Notes: generated from the letters alone by a model not told the origin. 64,000 bases of DNA from JAEVLT01 sp044598425 (GCA_044598425.1 CP172536.1:3596001-3660000), one strand, 5' to 3'. Shown: positions 7,872-17,146, counted from the first letter of the stretch. Made by a program: numbers and translations.

Positions 7872-8228
7872 ATGGCAGTAAATGAAAACGCTTTAAAATA
7901 TGAGGGGCAAAAAAATTTTTCACTCGATTACACTGAAATTGTCCAATCATCTTCATTTCAACAGCTTCTTCAGGAAAAGCGCAACTTTATCGTACCATGG
8001 TCCATTTTCTTCTTAGTCTTTTATTTCACCTTGCCAATTTTAACTGCTTATACATCTATACTTAAAAGTAATGCATTTGGGTCGATCAGCTGGGGATGGG
8101 TTTTTGCTTTTGCGCAATTTATCATGACATGGGCATTATGTATGATTTATACAAAACGGGCAGCAAAATTTGACCAATCGGTTGAAGAAATCAAACAGGC
8201 GGCAAAACTAAAGGGGGCACAAGAATAG
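7872..8228 (+). CDS. DUF485 membrane protein (YwcB-like)
   Basis: A 118-residue protein with a soluble N-terminus, two predicted membrane helices (about residues 41-63 and 75-95) and a charged tail. The motif FQQLLQEKRNFIVPWSIFFL and the pair of helices match DUF485, almost always encoded next to an acetate/solute symporter. Its TAG stop directly abuts the ATG of the symporter gene, so the two are coupled. It is presumably a partner or small subunit of that transporter; the biochemical role of the family is not established. Confidence 0.88.
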   Translation: MAVNENALKYEGQKNFSLDYTEIVQSSSFQQLLQEKRNFIVPWSIFFLVFYFTLPILTAYTSILKSNAFGSISWGWVFAFAQFIMTWALCMIYTKRAAKFDQSVEEIKQAAKLKGAQE

Positions 8229-9755
8229 ATGAACACAACAGCCTTTACACTCTTCCTCATCATTGTCGGCCTCACACTTGTCGTAACATACGTCGCTTCA
8301 AAACGAACAAAAACAACAAGCGATTTTTATACTGCCGGCAGCAGTTTGACTGGCTGGCAGAATGGGCTGGCGATTGCCGGAGATTATATGTCTGCCGCAT
8401 CCTTCCTTGGCATTGCCGGGATGATCGCCCTCTCCGGGTTCGATGGTTTTTTTTACAGCATCGGCTTTCTTGTCGCTTATCTTGTCGTCTTGTATATTGT
8501 TGCCGAACCGCTCCGCAACCTTGGAAAATATACAATGGCGGACATGATTGCAGCGCGATTTAGTGAAAAAAATGTCCGTGGGGTTGCCGCTTTAAATACC
8601 ATCACCATTTCCACCTTTTATATGATTGCACAGTTGGTCGGTGCAGGTGCTCTGATTAAGCTGCTGCTTGGCATTGATTATGTATACTCCGTTTTAATTG
8701 TCGGCGTCCTCATGACTGTCTACGTTGTTTTTGGCGGAATGATGGCCACAAGCTGGGTGCAAATTATTAAAGCACTCCTGCTTATGGGGGGAACAGTGGT
8801 GATCTCGATTATGGTTTTTGCCAAATTTGATTTTAGTGTCATCAAAATGTTCGAGCATATGAAAACCGCAACTCCGTTAGGTGAACGATTTTTAAGTCCC
8901 GGCAATAAATTTACCAATCCACTTGACACGATTTCGCTTAACTTGGCATTGGTGCTCGGAACAGCTGGCTTGCCGCATATTCTTACCCGTTTCTTTACGG
9001 TAAAAGATGCGATCACCGCACGTAAATCGGTTGTCTATGCGACTTGGATTATCGGTATTTTCTATGTGATGACGATCTTTTTAGGCTTCGGTGCCGCCGC
9101 ATTTGTCGGCTATGATAAAATTGTCGCGGCCAATGCTGCCGGTAACATGGCTGCACCGCTGCTTGCAGAAGCATTAGGCGGGGAATTCCTCTTCGCGTTC
9201 ATTTCTGCGGTGGCCTTTGCGACCATTCTTGCCGTCGTTGCCGGGCTCGTACTGTCAGCCGCATCGGCTTTTGCCCATGATTTTTACAGTCATATCATCC
9301 GCCATGGCAAAGCAACGGAAAAAGAGCAGGTCGTTGCCGCACGCTGGGCATCCATTGGGGTTTCTATTCTTTCCATTCTGCTTGCCTTATTTGCGCAAAA
9401 ATTGAATGTCGCCTTCCTTGTCTCGCTGGCATTTGCCGTAGCAGCAAGCGCCAACTTGCCGGTCATTGTGTTTACGATCTTTTGGAAACGATTTAACACC
9501 GCAGGGGCAATTACCGGCATGCTTGTCGGGCTCATCAGTTCCTTGATTTTGGTTGCGATCAGTCCAAATGTATGGTCTCCGGAAGTCGGTAAAGCGATCC
9601 TCATCGGAAAGCCGCTCGTCACCTTGACCAACCCGGGGATCATCTCGATTCCGCTAGGCTTTATCGCTGCCTATCTTGGCACAGTGCTATCCAGTAAAAA
9701 AGCAGATGTGAAAAAATTTGATGAAATTCTCGTTAAAGCGAATACAGGATTGTAA
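8229..9755 (+). CDS. actP: Sodium:solute symporter, acetate permease ActP/YwcA-like
   Basis: A 508-residue SSS-family carrier with about 13 membrane helices. Family signatures are TSDFYTAGSSLTGWQNGLAI, AGDYMSAASFLGIAGMIAL and GTAGLPHILTRFFTV. Together with the preceding DUF485 gene this is the organisation of ActP/YjcG and YwcB-YwcA, which take up acetate or other short monocarboxylates. Start and stop look natural, and a terminator follows at 9762. Exact substrate is inferred from family only. Confidence 0.86.
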   Translation: MNTTAFTLFLIIVGLTLVVTYVASKRTKTTSDFYTAGSSLTGWQNGLAIAGDYMSAASFLGIAGMIALSGFDGFFYSIGFLVAYLVVLYIVAEPLRNLGKYTMADMIAARFSEKNVRGVAALNTITISTFYMIAQLVGAGALIKLLLGIDYVYSVLIVGVLMTVYVVFGGMMATSWVQIIKALLLMGGTVVISIMVFAKFDFSVIKMFEHMKTATPLGERFLSPGNKFTNPLDTISLNLALVLGTAGLPHILTRFFTVKDAITARKSVVYATWIIGIFYVMTIFLGFGAAAFVGYDKIVAANAAGNMAAPLLAEALGGEFLFAFISAVAFATILAVVAGLVLSAASAFAHDFYSHIIRHGKATEKEQVVAARWASIGVSILSILLALFAQKLNVAFLVSLAFAVAASANLPVIVFTIFWKRFNTAGAITGMLVGLISSLILVAISPNVWSPEVGKAILIGKPLVTLTNPGIISIPLGFIAAYLGTVLSSKKADVKKFDEILVKANTGL

Positions 9756-9761
9756 GTTTGA

Positions 9762-9795
9762 AAGGCTGGCGGGAAATTTCCCGGCAGCCTTTTTT
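9762..9795 (+). terminator. Terminator after the acetate symporter gene
   Basis: GC-rich imperfect stem AAGGCTGGCGGGAAA against TTTCCCGGCAGCCTT, followed by TTTTTT. It ends the plus-strand transcript before the oppositely oriented ABC exporter genes. Confidence 0.9.
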
Positions 9796-9799
9796 GATC

Positions 9800-11674
9800 C
9801 TAATCAAATGTTGTCCCTTCGACATTTTTAAACTGATTGTAATACATCTGATCATAACGGCCGCGGGCTGCCATTAATGCTTCATGGCTCCCCTTTTCAA
9901 TAATTTCTCCCCCGTCAACAACCATGATCGTATCGGCATCGCGAATCGTATTCAAACGGTGCGCGATGATGAAACTTGTGCGCCCTTTCATAATCGACAA
10001 CAAAGCATCTTGTATATGCAATTCCGTTCTTGTGTCGATACTGCTTGTCGCTTCATCCAAAATTAGCAACGCCGGTTTGGCTAAAATTACCCGGGCAATC
10101 GCCAAAAGCTGGCGCTGCCCCTGGCTGAGGTTCCCGCCATTTTCCGATAGCTGTGTGTCATACCGCTTTGGAAGACGGTTAATAAATTCGGCGGCATTGG
10201 CCATGGCCGCGGCTTCTTCCACCTCCTGATCCGTTGCATCCGGATTCCCATACTTAATATTTTCCTTAATCGTGCCTGAAAAAAGGTAGGTGTCCTGAAG
10301 CACAAAACCGAAGCTTCTGCGCAGGCTGTCTCTTGTATAATCGCGGATATCCCTGCCATCGATCAAAATCCGCCCGCTCGTCACATCGTAGAACCTTGTC
10401 AGCAGATTGACAACCGTTGTTTTGCCTGCACCCGTTGGACCGACGAGCGCCGTACTGCTGCCCGCAGGCGCTGTAAAATGAATATTTTTCAAAATCGGCA
10501 CATCGGGGCAATACCCAAAGAAGACATTTTCAAACTGCACATGCCCTTTTGGATTCTCCAAGGGCACGGCATCCGGGGCGTCAGCCGGCTCTTCCTCTTC
10601 ATCGATGATTTCAAAGACCCGCTCCGCCCCCGCAACCCCTGATTGCAAAACATTAAAAATATTGGCGAGATCATTCAGCGGGCGGACAAATTGCCTCGAA
10701 TACGTTAAAAAGCTGGCAATCACCCCGACTGTAATGAAATTTTTTACAGCAAGGATACCGCCGACAACCGCAACGACCGTAAAGCCCAGATTATTGATCG
10801 CATTCATGATCGGCATCAGGAAGCCAGACCAAATTTGCGCCTTAAGGCCGACATCAAGCAGCTTTTTGTTGACTGCTTCAAATTCTTCAATCGCCTTTTG
10901 TTCATGGTTAAACGCCTTGACAACCTGCAGCCCGGAAATCGTTTCCTCAATATGACCATTCAATTTTCCCAATTCGACCTGCTGATTTTTAAATAACACA
11001 CTTGTCTTCTTTGCAATTGTCCGCGTCAATATAAAAACGAGCGGCACAGTGATAAGACTGGCGATGGTTAATATCGGGCTTAAGATCAGCATCATCGTCA
11101 GCGAACCAATAATTACGATCAAGCCCGACATCAGCTGGGTTGTTGACTGCGAGATCGTATTGCTGACATTGTCAATATCATTGGACAAGCGGCTCATCAG
11201 CTCGCCATGCGTTCTTGAATCAAAAAAGGCAACAGGCAGTTTTTGCAGTTTTTGAAAAAGCGTGCTGCGTAAATTTTTCACAATTCGCTGAGAAACACCT
11301 GCAATTAACCAGCCTTGCAAAAAAGTCAGGATGGCATCTGAAAAATACGCGGCAAGCAGACTGAGGACAATCATAGCCAGAAGGCCGAAATCAACCTTTC
11401 CGCCCCTCAGCGTCATCGCGTCGACAGCTTTTCCGATCAAAAACGGAGCAAGCAGCATCAAGGCGGAATCCATTACAATAAAGATAAAAATTGCCAACAA
11501 CATCTTTCTTTCTTTGCCAAAATAATACCAAAGCCGCTTGAGCGTTCCTTTAAAATTCTTCGGTTTGATCACCGGCCCGCGTCCATGGCGGAATCCGCCT
11601 CCGCCCGGCCGGCCGGGACCCATCATGGGGGCTGCTTGGGGATTGTTATTTAGCCGTTCCGATTGCTGCACCAT
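9800..11674 (-). CDS. ABC exporter half-transporter, YfiC-like (catalytic partner)
   Basis: A 624-residue half-transporter: Gly/Pro-rich N-terminus (about 45 residues), six-helix membrane domain, then a nucleotide-binding domain with Walker A GPTGAGKTT and Walker B LLILDEATSSID (normal catalytic Glu). Its signature is LSQGQ instead of LSGGQ. It pairs with the neighbour at 11676. The frame extends to 11830, but AAGGAGG lies just upstream of the ATG at 11674, which also lies one base past the stop of the partner gene. Likely drug or lipid exporter; substrate unknown. Confidence 0.9.
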   Translation of the reverse strand: MVQQSERLNNNPQAAPMMGPGRPGGGGFRHGRGPVIKPKNFKGTLKRLWYYFGKERKMLLAIFIFIVMDSALMLLAPFLIGKAVDAMTLRGGKVDFGLLAMIVLSLLAAYFSDAILTFLQGWLIAGVSQRIVKNLRSTLFQKLQKLPVAFFDSRTHGELMSRLSNDIDNVSNTISQSTTQLMSGLIVIIGSLTMMLILSPILTIASLITVPLVFILTRTIAKKTSVLFKNQQVELGKLNGHIEETISGLQVVKAFNHEQKAIEEFEAVNKKLLDVGLKAQIWSGFLMPIMNAINNLGFTVVAVVGGILAVKNFITVGVIASFLTYSRQFVRPLNDLANIFNVLQSGVAGAERVFEIIDEEEEPADAPDAVPLENPKGHVQFENVFFGYCPDVPILKNIHFTAPAGSSTALVGPTGAGKTTVVNLLTRFYDVTSGRILIDGRDIRDYTRDSLRRSFGFVLQDTYLFSGTIKENIKYGNPDATDQEVEEAAAMANAAEFINRLPKRYDTQLSENGGNLSQGQRQLLAIARVILAKPALLILDEATSSIDTRTELHIQDALLSIMKGRTSFIIAHRLNTIRDADTIMVVDGGEIIEKGSHEALMAARGRYDQMYYNQFKNVEGTTFD

Positions 11675-11675
11675 T

Positions 11676-13403
11676 TTAACCAACCTCCTTGCCGATTTGC
11701 GATTGAAAAATTTCTCGGTAGACTTGGCAATCCCGCAGCAAATCTTCATGTTTGCCAATTCCAGCGATTTCCCCATGGTCAAGAACAACAATTTTATCAG
11801 CATCCATAACCGAAGTAATCCGCTGGGCAATCAGCAAGCAAGTAAGGCCCTTGGCATACTGTTTGAGCGATTCTTTAATTTTCGTTTCCGTCTCCACATC
11901 AACTGCACTTGTACTATCATCGAGGATTAAAATTTCCGGATTTCTGACGAGCGCCCTGGCAATCGAAATCCGCTGCTTTTGCCCGCCGGAAAAATTAACA
12001 CCTCCCTGGCCAATTTTCGTTTCATACCCTTCAGGCGATGCTTCGATAAATTCTGCGGCACAGGCCATTTTTGCGGCTTGCCGGATCTCTTCAAGCGATG
12101 CCCCTTCTTTTCCCCAGCGGATATTGTCGGCAACACTGCCGGTAAAGAGAATATTTTTCTGTGGAACAACCGCTATTTTTTCTCTCAGCTTGTGCGGATT
12201 GATTTTTGTAATGTCTTCTCCATCGACTTTAATGGTTCCGGAGCTAACATCGTAAAAGCGCGGAATCAAGTTTACGAGCGAGCTTTTTCCGGATCCGGTT
12301 GAACCAATAATGCCCACGGTTTCCCCCGGCAGGCAGGTCAAATTGATCTTTTTCAAAACAGGGGCGCCCGCAGTTCCTTCGTAGGAAAAAAGGACATTTT
12401 CAAAATCGATTCTTCCCTTTTCACCTGTGTTCAGACTGCTTTCGTCCGTCCAGGTTTGCGGGTCATCCAATGCGAAAACTTCAGCGATCCGGCTTGCCGA
12501 AGCTCTTGCCCGGACAAACATATTGAAGACCATCGAAATCATCATCAGAGAAAAAAGGATTTGCGACATATAGTTGATAAACGCAATAATATGCCCCACT
12601 TGCATTTGCCCCTTTTCAACTCCATTTCCACCCAGCCACAGCACGGCAACAATTCCTAAATTGACCGTCAGCATGATCGCCGGACTGAAAACCGACATGA
12701 GGCGGATCGCTTTAATCGATTGATCTTGGAACTCAAGGTTGGCGCGATTGAACTTGTTCGTTTCATAGTCAAACCGATTGAAAGCTTTGACGACACGGAC
12801 ACCCGATAAGTACTCCCGCATGACGCTGTTGACGCGATCGAGAGCTTTTTGCACTTTTTGAAAAAGCGGAAAGCCAAGCTTCATATTGGCGGCAATTAAG
12901 AGTGCAATAGCGGGAACGACGACGGCCAAAACAACTGAGAGATGGATATTTAAGCGGACAGCCATAATTAAACCACCCATCGCCAGCAGCGGCGCTTTGA
13001 CAAAAATCCGCATCAGACCGTTTACAAACACCTGAACTTGGGTGACATCATTTGTCAGCCTTGTGACGAGCGATGCCCGGTCAAAGCGGTCAATATTTTT
13101 AAACGAGAGCGACTGGATTTTTCGAAATAAATCGGAACGCAATTCAGCTCCGACGTTTTGTGAAACTTTGCTAGCGAGAATACTGCGCACAGATGCCGAT
13201 AATGCTCCGAAAGCCGTAATCAAGAGCATTAGACCGCCCATTTTCCAAACATAGGGGAGGTTTTTTTCCGCGACACCGACATCGACAATTTTGGACATAA
13301 TCGTTGGCTGCAACAAGTCCGATACCGCTTCAAAGGTTAAAAATAAAATCGCAACGCTAAACAGCTTCCCATACTTTTTGGCGTATTTATTTAAAAATTG
13401 CAT
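11676..13403 (-). CDS. ABC exporter half-transporter, YfiB-like (degenerate partner)
   Basis: A 575-residue half-transporter with a six-helix exporter domain (residues 1-310) and a nucleotide-binding domain: Walker A GSTGSGKSS, signature FSGGQKQR, Walker B LILDDSTSAVD. The catalytic Glu after Walker B is Asp, while the signature is intact. Its partner shows the reverse, so one composite ATP site is complete and the other degenerate, as in BmrCD/LmrCD-like heterodimers. First gene of a two-gene operon; GGTGG precedes the ATG. Confidence 0.9.
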   Translation of the reverse strand: MQFLNKYAKKYGKLFSVAILFLTFEAVSDLLQPTIMSKIVDVGVAEKNLPYVWKMGGLMLLITAFGALSASVRSILASKVSQNVGAELRSDLFRKIQSLSFKNIDRFDRASLVTRLTNDVTQVQVFVNGLMRIFVKAPLLAMGGLIMAVRLNIHLSVVLAVVVPAIALLIAANMKLGFPLFQKVQKALDRVNSVMREYLSGVRVVKAFNRFDYETNKFNRANLEFQDQSIKAIRLMSVFSPAIMLTVNLGIVAVLWLGGNGVEKGQMQVGHIIAFINYMSQILFSLMMISMVFNMFVRARASASRIAEVFALDDPQTWTDESSLNTGEKGRIDFENVLFSYEGTAGAPVLKKINLTCLPGETVGIIGSTGSGKSSLVNLIPRFYDVSSGTIKVDGEDITKINPHKLREKIAVVPQKNILFTGSVADNIRWGKEGASLEEIRQAAKMACAAEFIEASPEGYETKIGQGGVNFSGGQKQRISIARALVRNPEILILDDSTSAVDVETETKIKESLKQYAKGLTCLLIAQRITSVMDADKIVVLDHGEIAGIGKHEDLLRDCQVYREIFQSQIGKEVG

Positions 13404-13489
13404 AGGGGGTCCACCTTTATTCCATTCTCGAAGGATTTGCTCCTTTCATTATAAATTTTTCTTCGGGCGGCTAACAAATTTTAAAACTG

Positions 13490-13528
13490 AAAAAAACAAC
13501 AGCCTGAAAAGTGCTCCAAGCTGTTGTG
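13490..13528 (-). terminator. Terminator after the 13543 gene
   Basis: Stem ACAACAGC/GCTGTTGT with a 16-base loop, followed on the minus strand by TTTTTTTCAG. It separates the small membrane-protein gene from the ABC exporter operon. Confidence 0.8.
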
Positions 13529-13542
13529 ATCTTTATGAAAAT

Positions 13543-13977
13543 TTACCATAAGTTCGGTTTGATAACCATGAATCCAAGAACCACCAACAAAATCAGGATG
13601 TACCAGATCGTCGCACTCATCAGTTTCTTCGACAGTACCTCACGATCTTGCTTTTCCTCCGTAAATTTCCTTAGCAGCGGGGAAAAGGCTCTGGCAAAGA
13701 AATAGAGCGAACTAACCATAATCAGGATCGGAACAAGAATCCAGGACGTTGTCCATGTCCAACTACTAAAAATGACAGGAAAAATCCCAGAAACAACCAG
13801 AACATGGGCAGCATGCATCGTCAAGCGACCGACAAATTTAAATGTACTGATATAAGCTTCCTGTACGGCCGCCTGTGCATCACGAAGTTTCTTGATGATG
13901 GGTAAAACGGCAAAAAAAGGGCCGATTGTCAAAATAGCACTGGCTATATGGATGTAAAGAAGGATGCGATGAACCAT
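13543..13977 (-). CDS. Small four-helix membrane protein (DUF2269-like)
   Basis: A 144-residue hydrophobic protein with four predicted helices (about residues 5-25, 50-70, 78-98 and 121-140). It begins MVHRILLYIHIASAILTIGP, with His residues in the first helix as in DUF2269 and copper-resistance-D-like proteins. The ribosome site GGAG is 9 bases before the ATG at 13977; an ATG at 13983 is also in frame but too close to it. Function unknown. It lies immediately downstream of a chimeric fragment gene and may be the only intact gene of that stretch. Confidence 0.6.
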   Translation of the reverse strand: MVHRILLYIHIASAILTIGPFFAVLPIIKKLRDAQAAVQEAYISTFKFVGRLTMHAAHVLVVSGIFPVIFSSWTWTTSWILVPILIMVSSLYFFARAFSPLLRKFTEEKQDREVLSKKLMSATIWYILILLVVLGFMVIKPNLW

Positions 13978-13992
13978 CTTCATTCACTCCGT

Positions 13993-14220
13993 TCATTGCT
14001 CTGGTGCAGCATGAAATTCATGAACCCAGACACGCATGTGCGGAAGCCACGGCATTCCCGGATGTATTGACAGAATGGACTGCTTGTATTCTTCCAAATT
14101 GGCGAATCCTTCCCGCTTGGCGTCCTCATCCGTCAGATCTCCGAGCGATTGCGAATAGACCCGGTCGATCACGAACTTTTTCCCTTCAAGAACCATGATT
14201 TCACCAACATCCGCATAGCA
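13993..14220 (-). pseudogene. ASCH-domain C-terminal fragment, fused to foreign upstream sequence
   Basis: The last about 75 codons read like the end of an ASCH-domain protein: CYADVGEIMVLEGKKFVIDR, then VYSQSLGDLTDEDAKREGFA, ending HMRVWVHEFHAA. ASCH domains are RNA-binding-like beta-barrel modules. The part before this matches a different family (see 14221-14620), joined in frame, so the normal N-terminus has been lost. A stable chimeric protein is possible but the arrangement looks like a deletion scar. Confidence 0.6.
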
Positions 14221-14620
14221 GCCGTTTCTGCGCGTCTTTTGCGACAGAATGGTAAATTTCTGAAACTCTTTAACTTTTCCACTTACAGATTGCGAAAAAT
14301 TACCATCCAACGGAACATCATAATGATTAAAAATCATGGCTGCTTGAAATAAATGTACAAAGGAATGTAATCCGTCAACATCATAAACTTTAAGAGTTGG
14401 CAACAATTTTTGAGTCGTTGGTCCAAAATTTCCATTTGCTGTAGCATCATCAAGTCCTTCCTCATATTGAATTCCATAGACTAAAGCCTTTTGCACATCT
14501 CTTGAGAAGTACCCATCACACGGAATATAAAAAAAGTTTTTTCGATTGATATATTTGCTATTGAGCCATTGCTGAGCCGACCGGACCTGTGGATCCCCAC
14601 CGTGCCCGTAACGTCGTATT
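14221..14620 (-). pseudogene. Fragment of a glycosidase-like/peptidoglycan-binding protein
   Basis: The minus-strand frame reads GDPQVRSAQQWLNSKYINRK, FFYIPCDGYFSRDVQKALVY, DATANGNFGPTTQK and DGNFSQSVSGKVKEFQKFTI. The QWLN, IPCDG-x-FSRDVQKAL and NGxFGPxTQ blocks are recalled from Bacillus YbfG-type proteins (DUF1906 glycosidase-like domain plus peptidoglycan-binding repeats). Only an internal slice of about 130 residues is present, with no proper start, and it is fused in frame to the ASCH fragment. A frame with ATG-like start at 14496 would encode 167 residues of the chimera. Confidence 0.55.
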
Positions 14621-14792
14621 CAATCAAGTTACGGTCCGAAATGTTTGCAACGCCGGGGCAGGCATCAAAGTATTTGGAGGCGATCACCATGCAGACGATG
14701 GCTCGATTCGAAATCTGGATTGTATTCAATGCGGCGGTAAGCCAGTTGTTATCGGACACGGCGTTGCCAATGTCCTGACAAAAAATGTTTGA
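14600..14792 (+). pseudogene. Parallel beta-helix protein fragment
   Basis: On the plus strand an open stretch of about 64 codons encodes RNVVFNQVTVRNVCNAGAG, IKVFGGDHHADDGSIRNLD and GGKPVVIGHGVANVLTKNV, then a stop. The regularly spaced V/I-x-N/V steps and turn glycines look like rungs of a right-handed beta-helix (pectate-lyase or tailspike type). There is no ribosome site or start region, and the left end abuts the opposite-strand fragment, so this is the 3-prime end of a lost gene. Confidence 0.45.
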
Positions 14793-14803
14793 TGCAGTAT
14801 AAG

Positions 14804-14838
14804 TTAAAAGGCAGCGATGCAAAGGCGCTGCCTTTTAA
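14804..14838. terminator. Bidirectional terminator
   Basis: Perfect 13-bp stem TTAAAAGGCAGCG/CGCTGCCTTTTAA with a 9-base loop. It lies between the convergent beta-helix fragment and the ABC-2 permease remnant; T-rich arms allow use in either direction. Confidence 0.85.
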
Positions 14839-14843
14839 TCCAA

Positions 14844-15540
14844 TCAGATTTTCATATCCCTTTTCGTAAAAAACAGATAGGTGACCGAGACAAATCCAGC
14901 AATTAAACCAAGCAACAAGATCACGTATAACGGATCAAGCCCCCCGTTTTGCAAGATTGTTTTTGCCTCATAATGCTTAAACGGTGTCAGAAATTTCAAG
15001 CTCGACAGCTTTCCATTCAAATCGATCACGATCGATAGAAGGAACGTACTAAGCAAAATAACCGTACCAACCCCGGCGGCTGACTTCGGCCTTTTGCTCA
15101 CCGCCGCAATGCCCGCTCCCAAACACAAAAATAGCAGCTGCACAAGAAGCATCCCTAAAAGCAAAAGGACAATATTCCGGGTCTCTGCTCCACTTTTATT
15201 ATAATACGCAATCACTTGGATCGAAGAAACGAGGGCAACCAAATACAGAATGAGAATTTGAAAAAGTCCGGCCATTAATTTGGCACTGATCATTTTCCTA
15301 CGTGAAATCGGTTTTGCCAGCAAAAACTCTGCTGTCCGATCTCGTTCTTCTTTTGCCACCAGATTCGCTCCGAGCGTTAATGCATGAATGGCCGTCATCA
15401 AGAGCAAATAGAGAACCAGAACGCCGAAATAGCCGATTGCTGTTGTTAAATCCAAAGAACCCAATCAAAGGATTGCCTGCAAAGACTTCGGCATCAGCGC
15501 GACAAGTTCATTGATTGACTGATTGGAAGAATCGATGGTA
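14844..15540 (-). pseudogene. ABC-2 type permease, truncated and interrupted
   Basis: The minus strand encodes the C-terminal about 230 residues of an ABC-2 permease: NELVALMPKSLQAIL, then an in-frame TGA at 15465-15467, then LGSLDLTTAIGYFGVL, the conserved EERDRTAEFLLAKPISRRKM loop and four more membrane helices. The N-terminal helix region is missing and the sequence runs directly into a TetR fragment. After the TGA, a TTG at 15464 could restart a 206-residue product, but without a proper ribosome site. I read it as dead. Confidence 0.75.
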
Positions 15541-15546
15541 CCATAT

Positions 15547-15657
15547 TTGCTCATTTGTCGAAGCATTTACAAAGCCTTTCTGGGCAAACTCTTTACTAGC
15601 AGCATTTAAAATTCGCTCTTGTTTTTCCTGATCGAGCGTGAGAAATTTATCAAACAT
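15547..15657 (-). pseudogene. TetR-family regulator, N-terminal stump
   Basis: Begins MFDKFLTLDQEKQERILNAA and continues SKEFAQKGFVNASTNE, the first helix and start of the helix-turn-helix of a TetR repressor. After residue 36 the match stops and the sequence passes into the ABC-2 permease remnant. TetR, ABC ATPase and ABC-2 permease genes commonly form one operon, so one deletion removing the rest of the repressor, the ATPase gene and the permease N-terminus would explain the junction. Confidence 0.7.
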
Positions 15658-15805
15658 AGTCCTATGCCCTCTTCCCAGTCGTATTGACCACATCAGTCAA
15701 TTACATTTCATCTCCATTGACCAGTATGGGCAATACATTGTTTGCCCGTTTATGGAAAAAGTTATGATATGATGGAACTAATCAAAAAGAAGGAGATGAA
15801 GCAAG

Positions 15806-17092
15806 GTGAAAGACGAAATCATTGCCCGATTCACTTCGTATGTCAAAGTGGATACCCAGTCAAATGAAGAAAGCAGCACATGCCCTTCAACACCGGGACA
15901 GTTAGTCCTTTTGAACAAATTAGTTGAGGAATTAAAGGAAATTGGCATGGAAGAGGTGACAATTGATGAAAACGGCTATGTCATGGCAACGCTTCCAGCC
16001 AACACGGAAAAAGATGTCCCGACAATTGGCTTCTTAGCCCATGTCGATACAGCTACCGATTTTACCGGCAAAGGGGTCAACCCGCAAATCGTCGAAAACT
16101 ACGATGGACAGGAACTGACCTTGAACGATTCCTTACATATCGTGTTATCACCAAAAGATTTTCCACAGCTTGCTGATTACAAAGGGCAGACGCTGATTAC
16201 AACAGATGGAACAACCTTGCTTGGTGCAGATGACAAGGCCGGTGTTGCTGAAATCATGACGGCAATGGCTTTCTTAATCAAACATCCGGAAATCAAGCAT
16301 GGAAAAATTCGCGTTGCCTTCACGCCCGATGAAGAAATCGGCAGGGGACCGCATAAGTTTGACGTTAAGGCCTTTAATGCAAACTATGCCTACACGGTTG
16401 ACGGCGGACCGCTTGGCGAGCTAGAATATGAAAGCTTCAATGCGGCCGCCGCAAAGCTTACGTTTAAAGGAACCAATATCCATCCAGGAACAGCGAAAGG
16501 CAAAATGGTCAATTCCGCCAAAATCGCGATGGAGTTCCACAGCAAGCTTCCAGCTGAAGAAGCACCAGAGTATACGGACGGATACGAAGGATTTTATCAT
16601 TTGATTTCTTTTCATGGCGATGTTGAGGAAACGAAACTGTACTATATCATCCGCGATTTTGACAAAAAGAACTTCGAGGCCCGTAAAGCCACTGTTGAAA
16701 AAATTGCAAGTGAGCTGAAAGCCAAATATGGCGAGAAAGCAGTTGTTTTGGAATTAAAAGATCAATATTATAACATGAAGGATAAAATTGAGCCGGTGAA
16801 GGAAATTGTCGATATTGCCCATGAGGCGATGGAAAACCTCGGAATTAAGCCAATTACGAAACCAATCCGCGGCGGCACCGATGGTTCCCAGCTTTCCTAT
16901 ATGGGACTGCCAACGCCAAATATTTTTGCCGGCGGTGAGAACTTCCACGGCAAATACGAATTTGTTTCCGTCGAATCCATGATCAAAGCAACCAATGTAA
17001 TTGTTGAAATTGCCAAGCTATTTGAAAAACACGGGGACGGTTCTCCTGTTTTTGGAAATACGGATATATTGCAAATTTACAATGATAAATAG
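15806..17092 (+). CDS. pepT: Peptidase T (tripeptide aminopeptidase)
   Basis: A 428-residue M20B metallopeptidase that removes the N-terminal residue from tripeptides in the cytoplasm. Metal-site motifs are visible: GFLAHVDTATDF, GADDKAGVAEIMTAM, FTPDEEIGRG and IRGGTDGSQLSYMGLPTPN. The family is about 410 residues, so this is full length with a slightly longer C-terminus. It starts at GTG 15806, ten bases after AAGGAG. Single-gene unit; the repeat at 17147 follows it. Confidence 0.95.
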   Translation: MKDEIIARFTSYVKVDTQSNEESSTCPSTPGQLVLLNKLVEELKEIGMEEVTIDENGYVMATLPANTEKDVPTIGFLAHVDTATDFTGKGVNPQIVENYDGQELTLNDSLHIVLSPKDFPQLADYKGQTLITTDGTTLLGADDKAGVAEIMTAMAFLIKHPEIKHGKIRVAFTPDEEIGRGPHKFDVKAFNANYAYTVDGGPLGELEYESFNAAAAKLTFKGTNIHPGTAKGKMVNSAKIAMEFHSKLPAEEAPEYTDGYEGFYHLISFHGDVEETKLYYIIRDFDKKNFEARKATVEKIASELKAKYGEKAVVLELKDQYYNMKDKIEPVKEIVDIAHEAMENLGIKPITKPIRGGTDGSQLSYMGLPTPNIFAGGENFHGKYEFVSVESMIKATNVIVEIAKLFEKHGDGSPVFGNTDILQIYNDK

Positions 17093-17146
17093 CAGTTTCA
17101 CACGGATAAAATAAACAAACTCACGGTTAAGGTTTTAGGACAATTA

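Noticed and set aside
14481..14822. Minus-strand frame of 113 codons
   Set aside because: It is antisense to the beta-helix fragment and out of frame with the glycosidase-like fragment, both of which have recognisable protein patterns.
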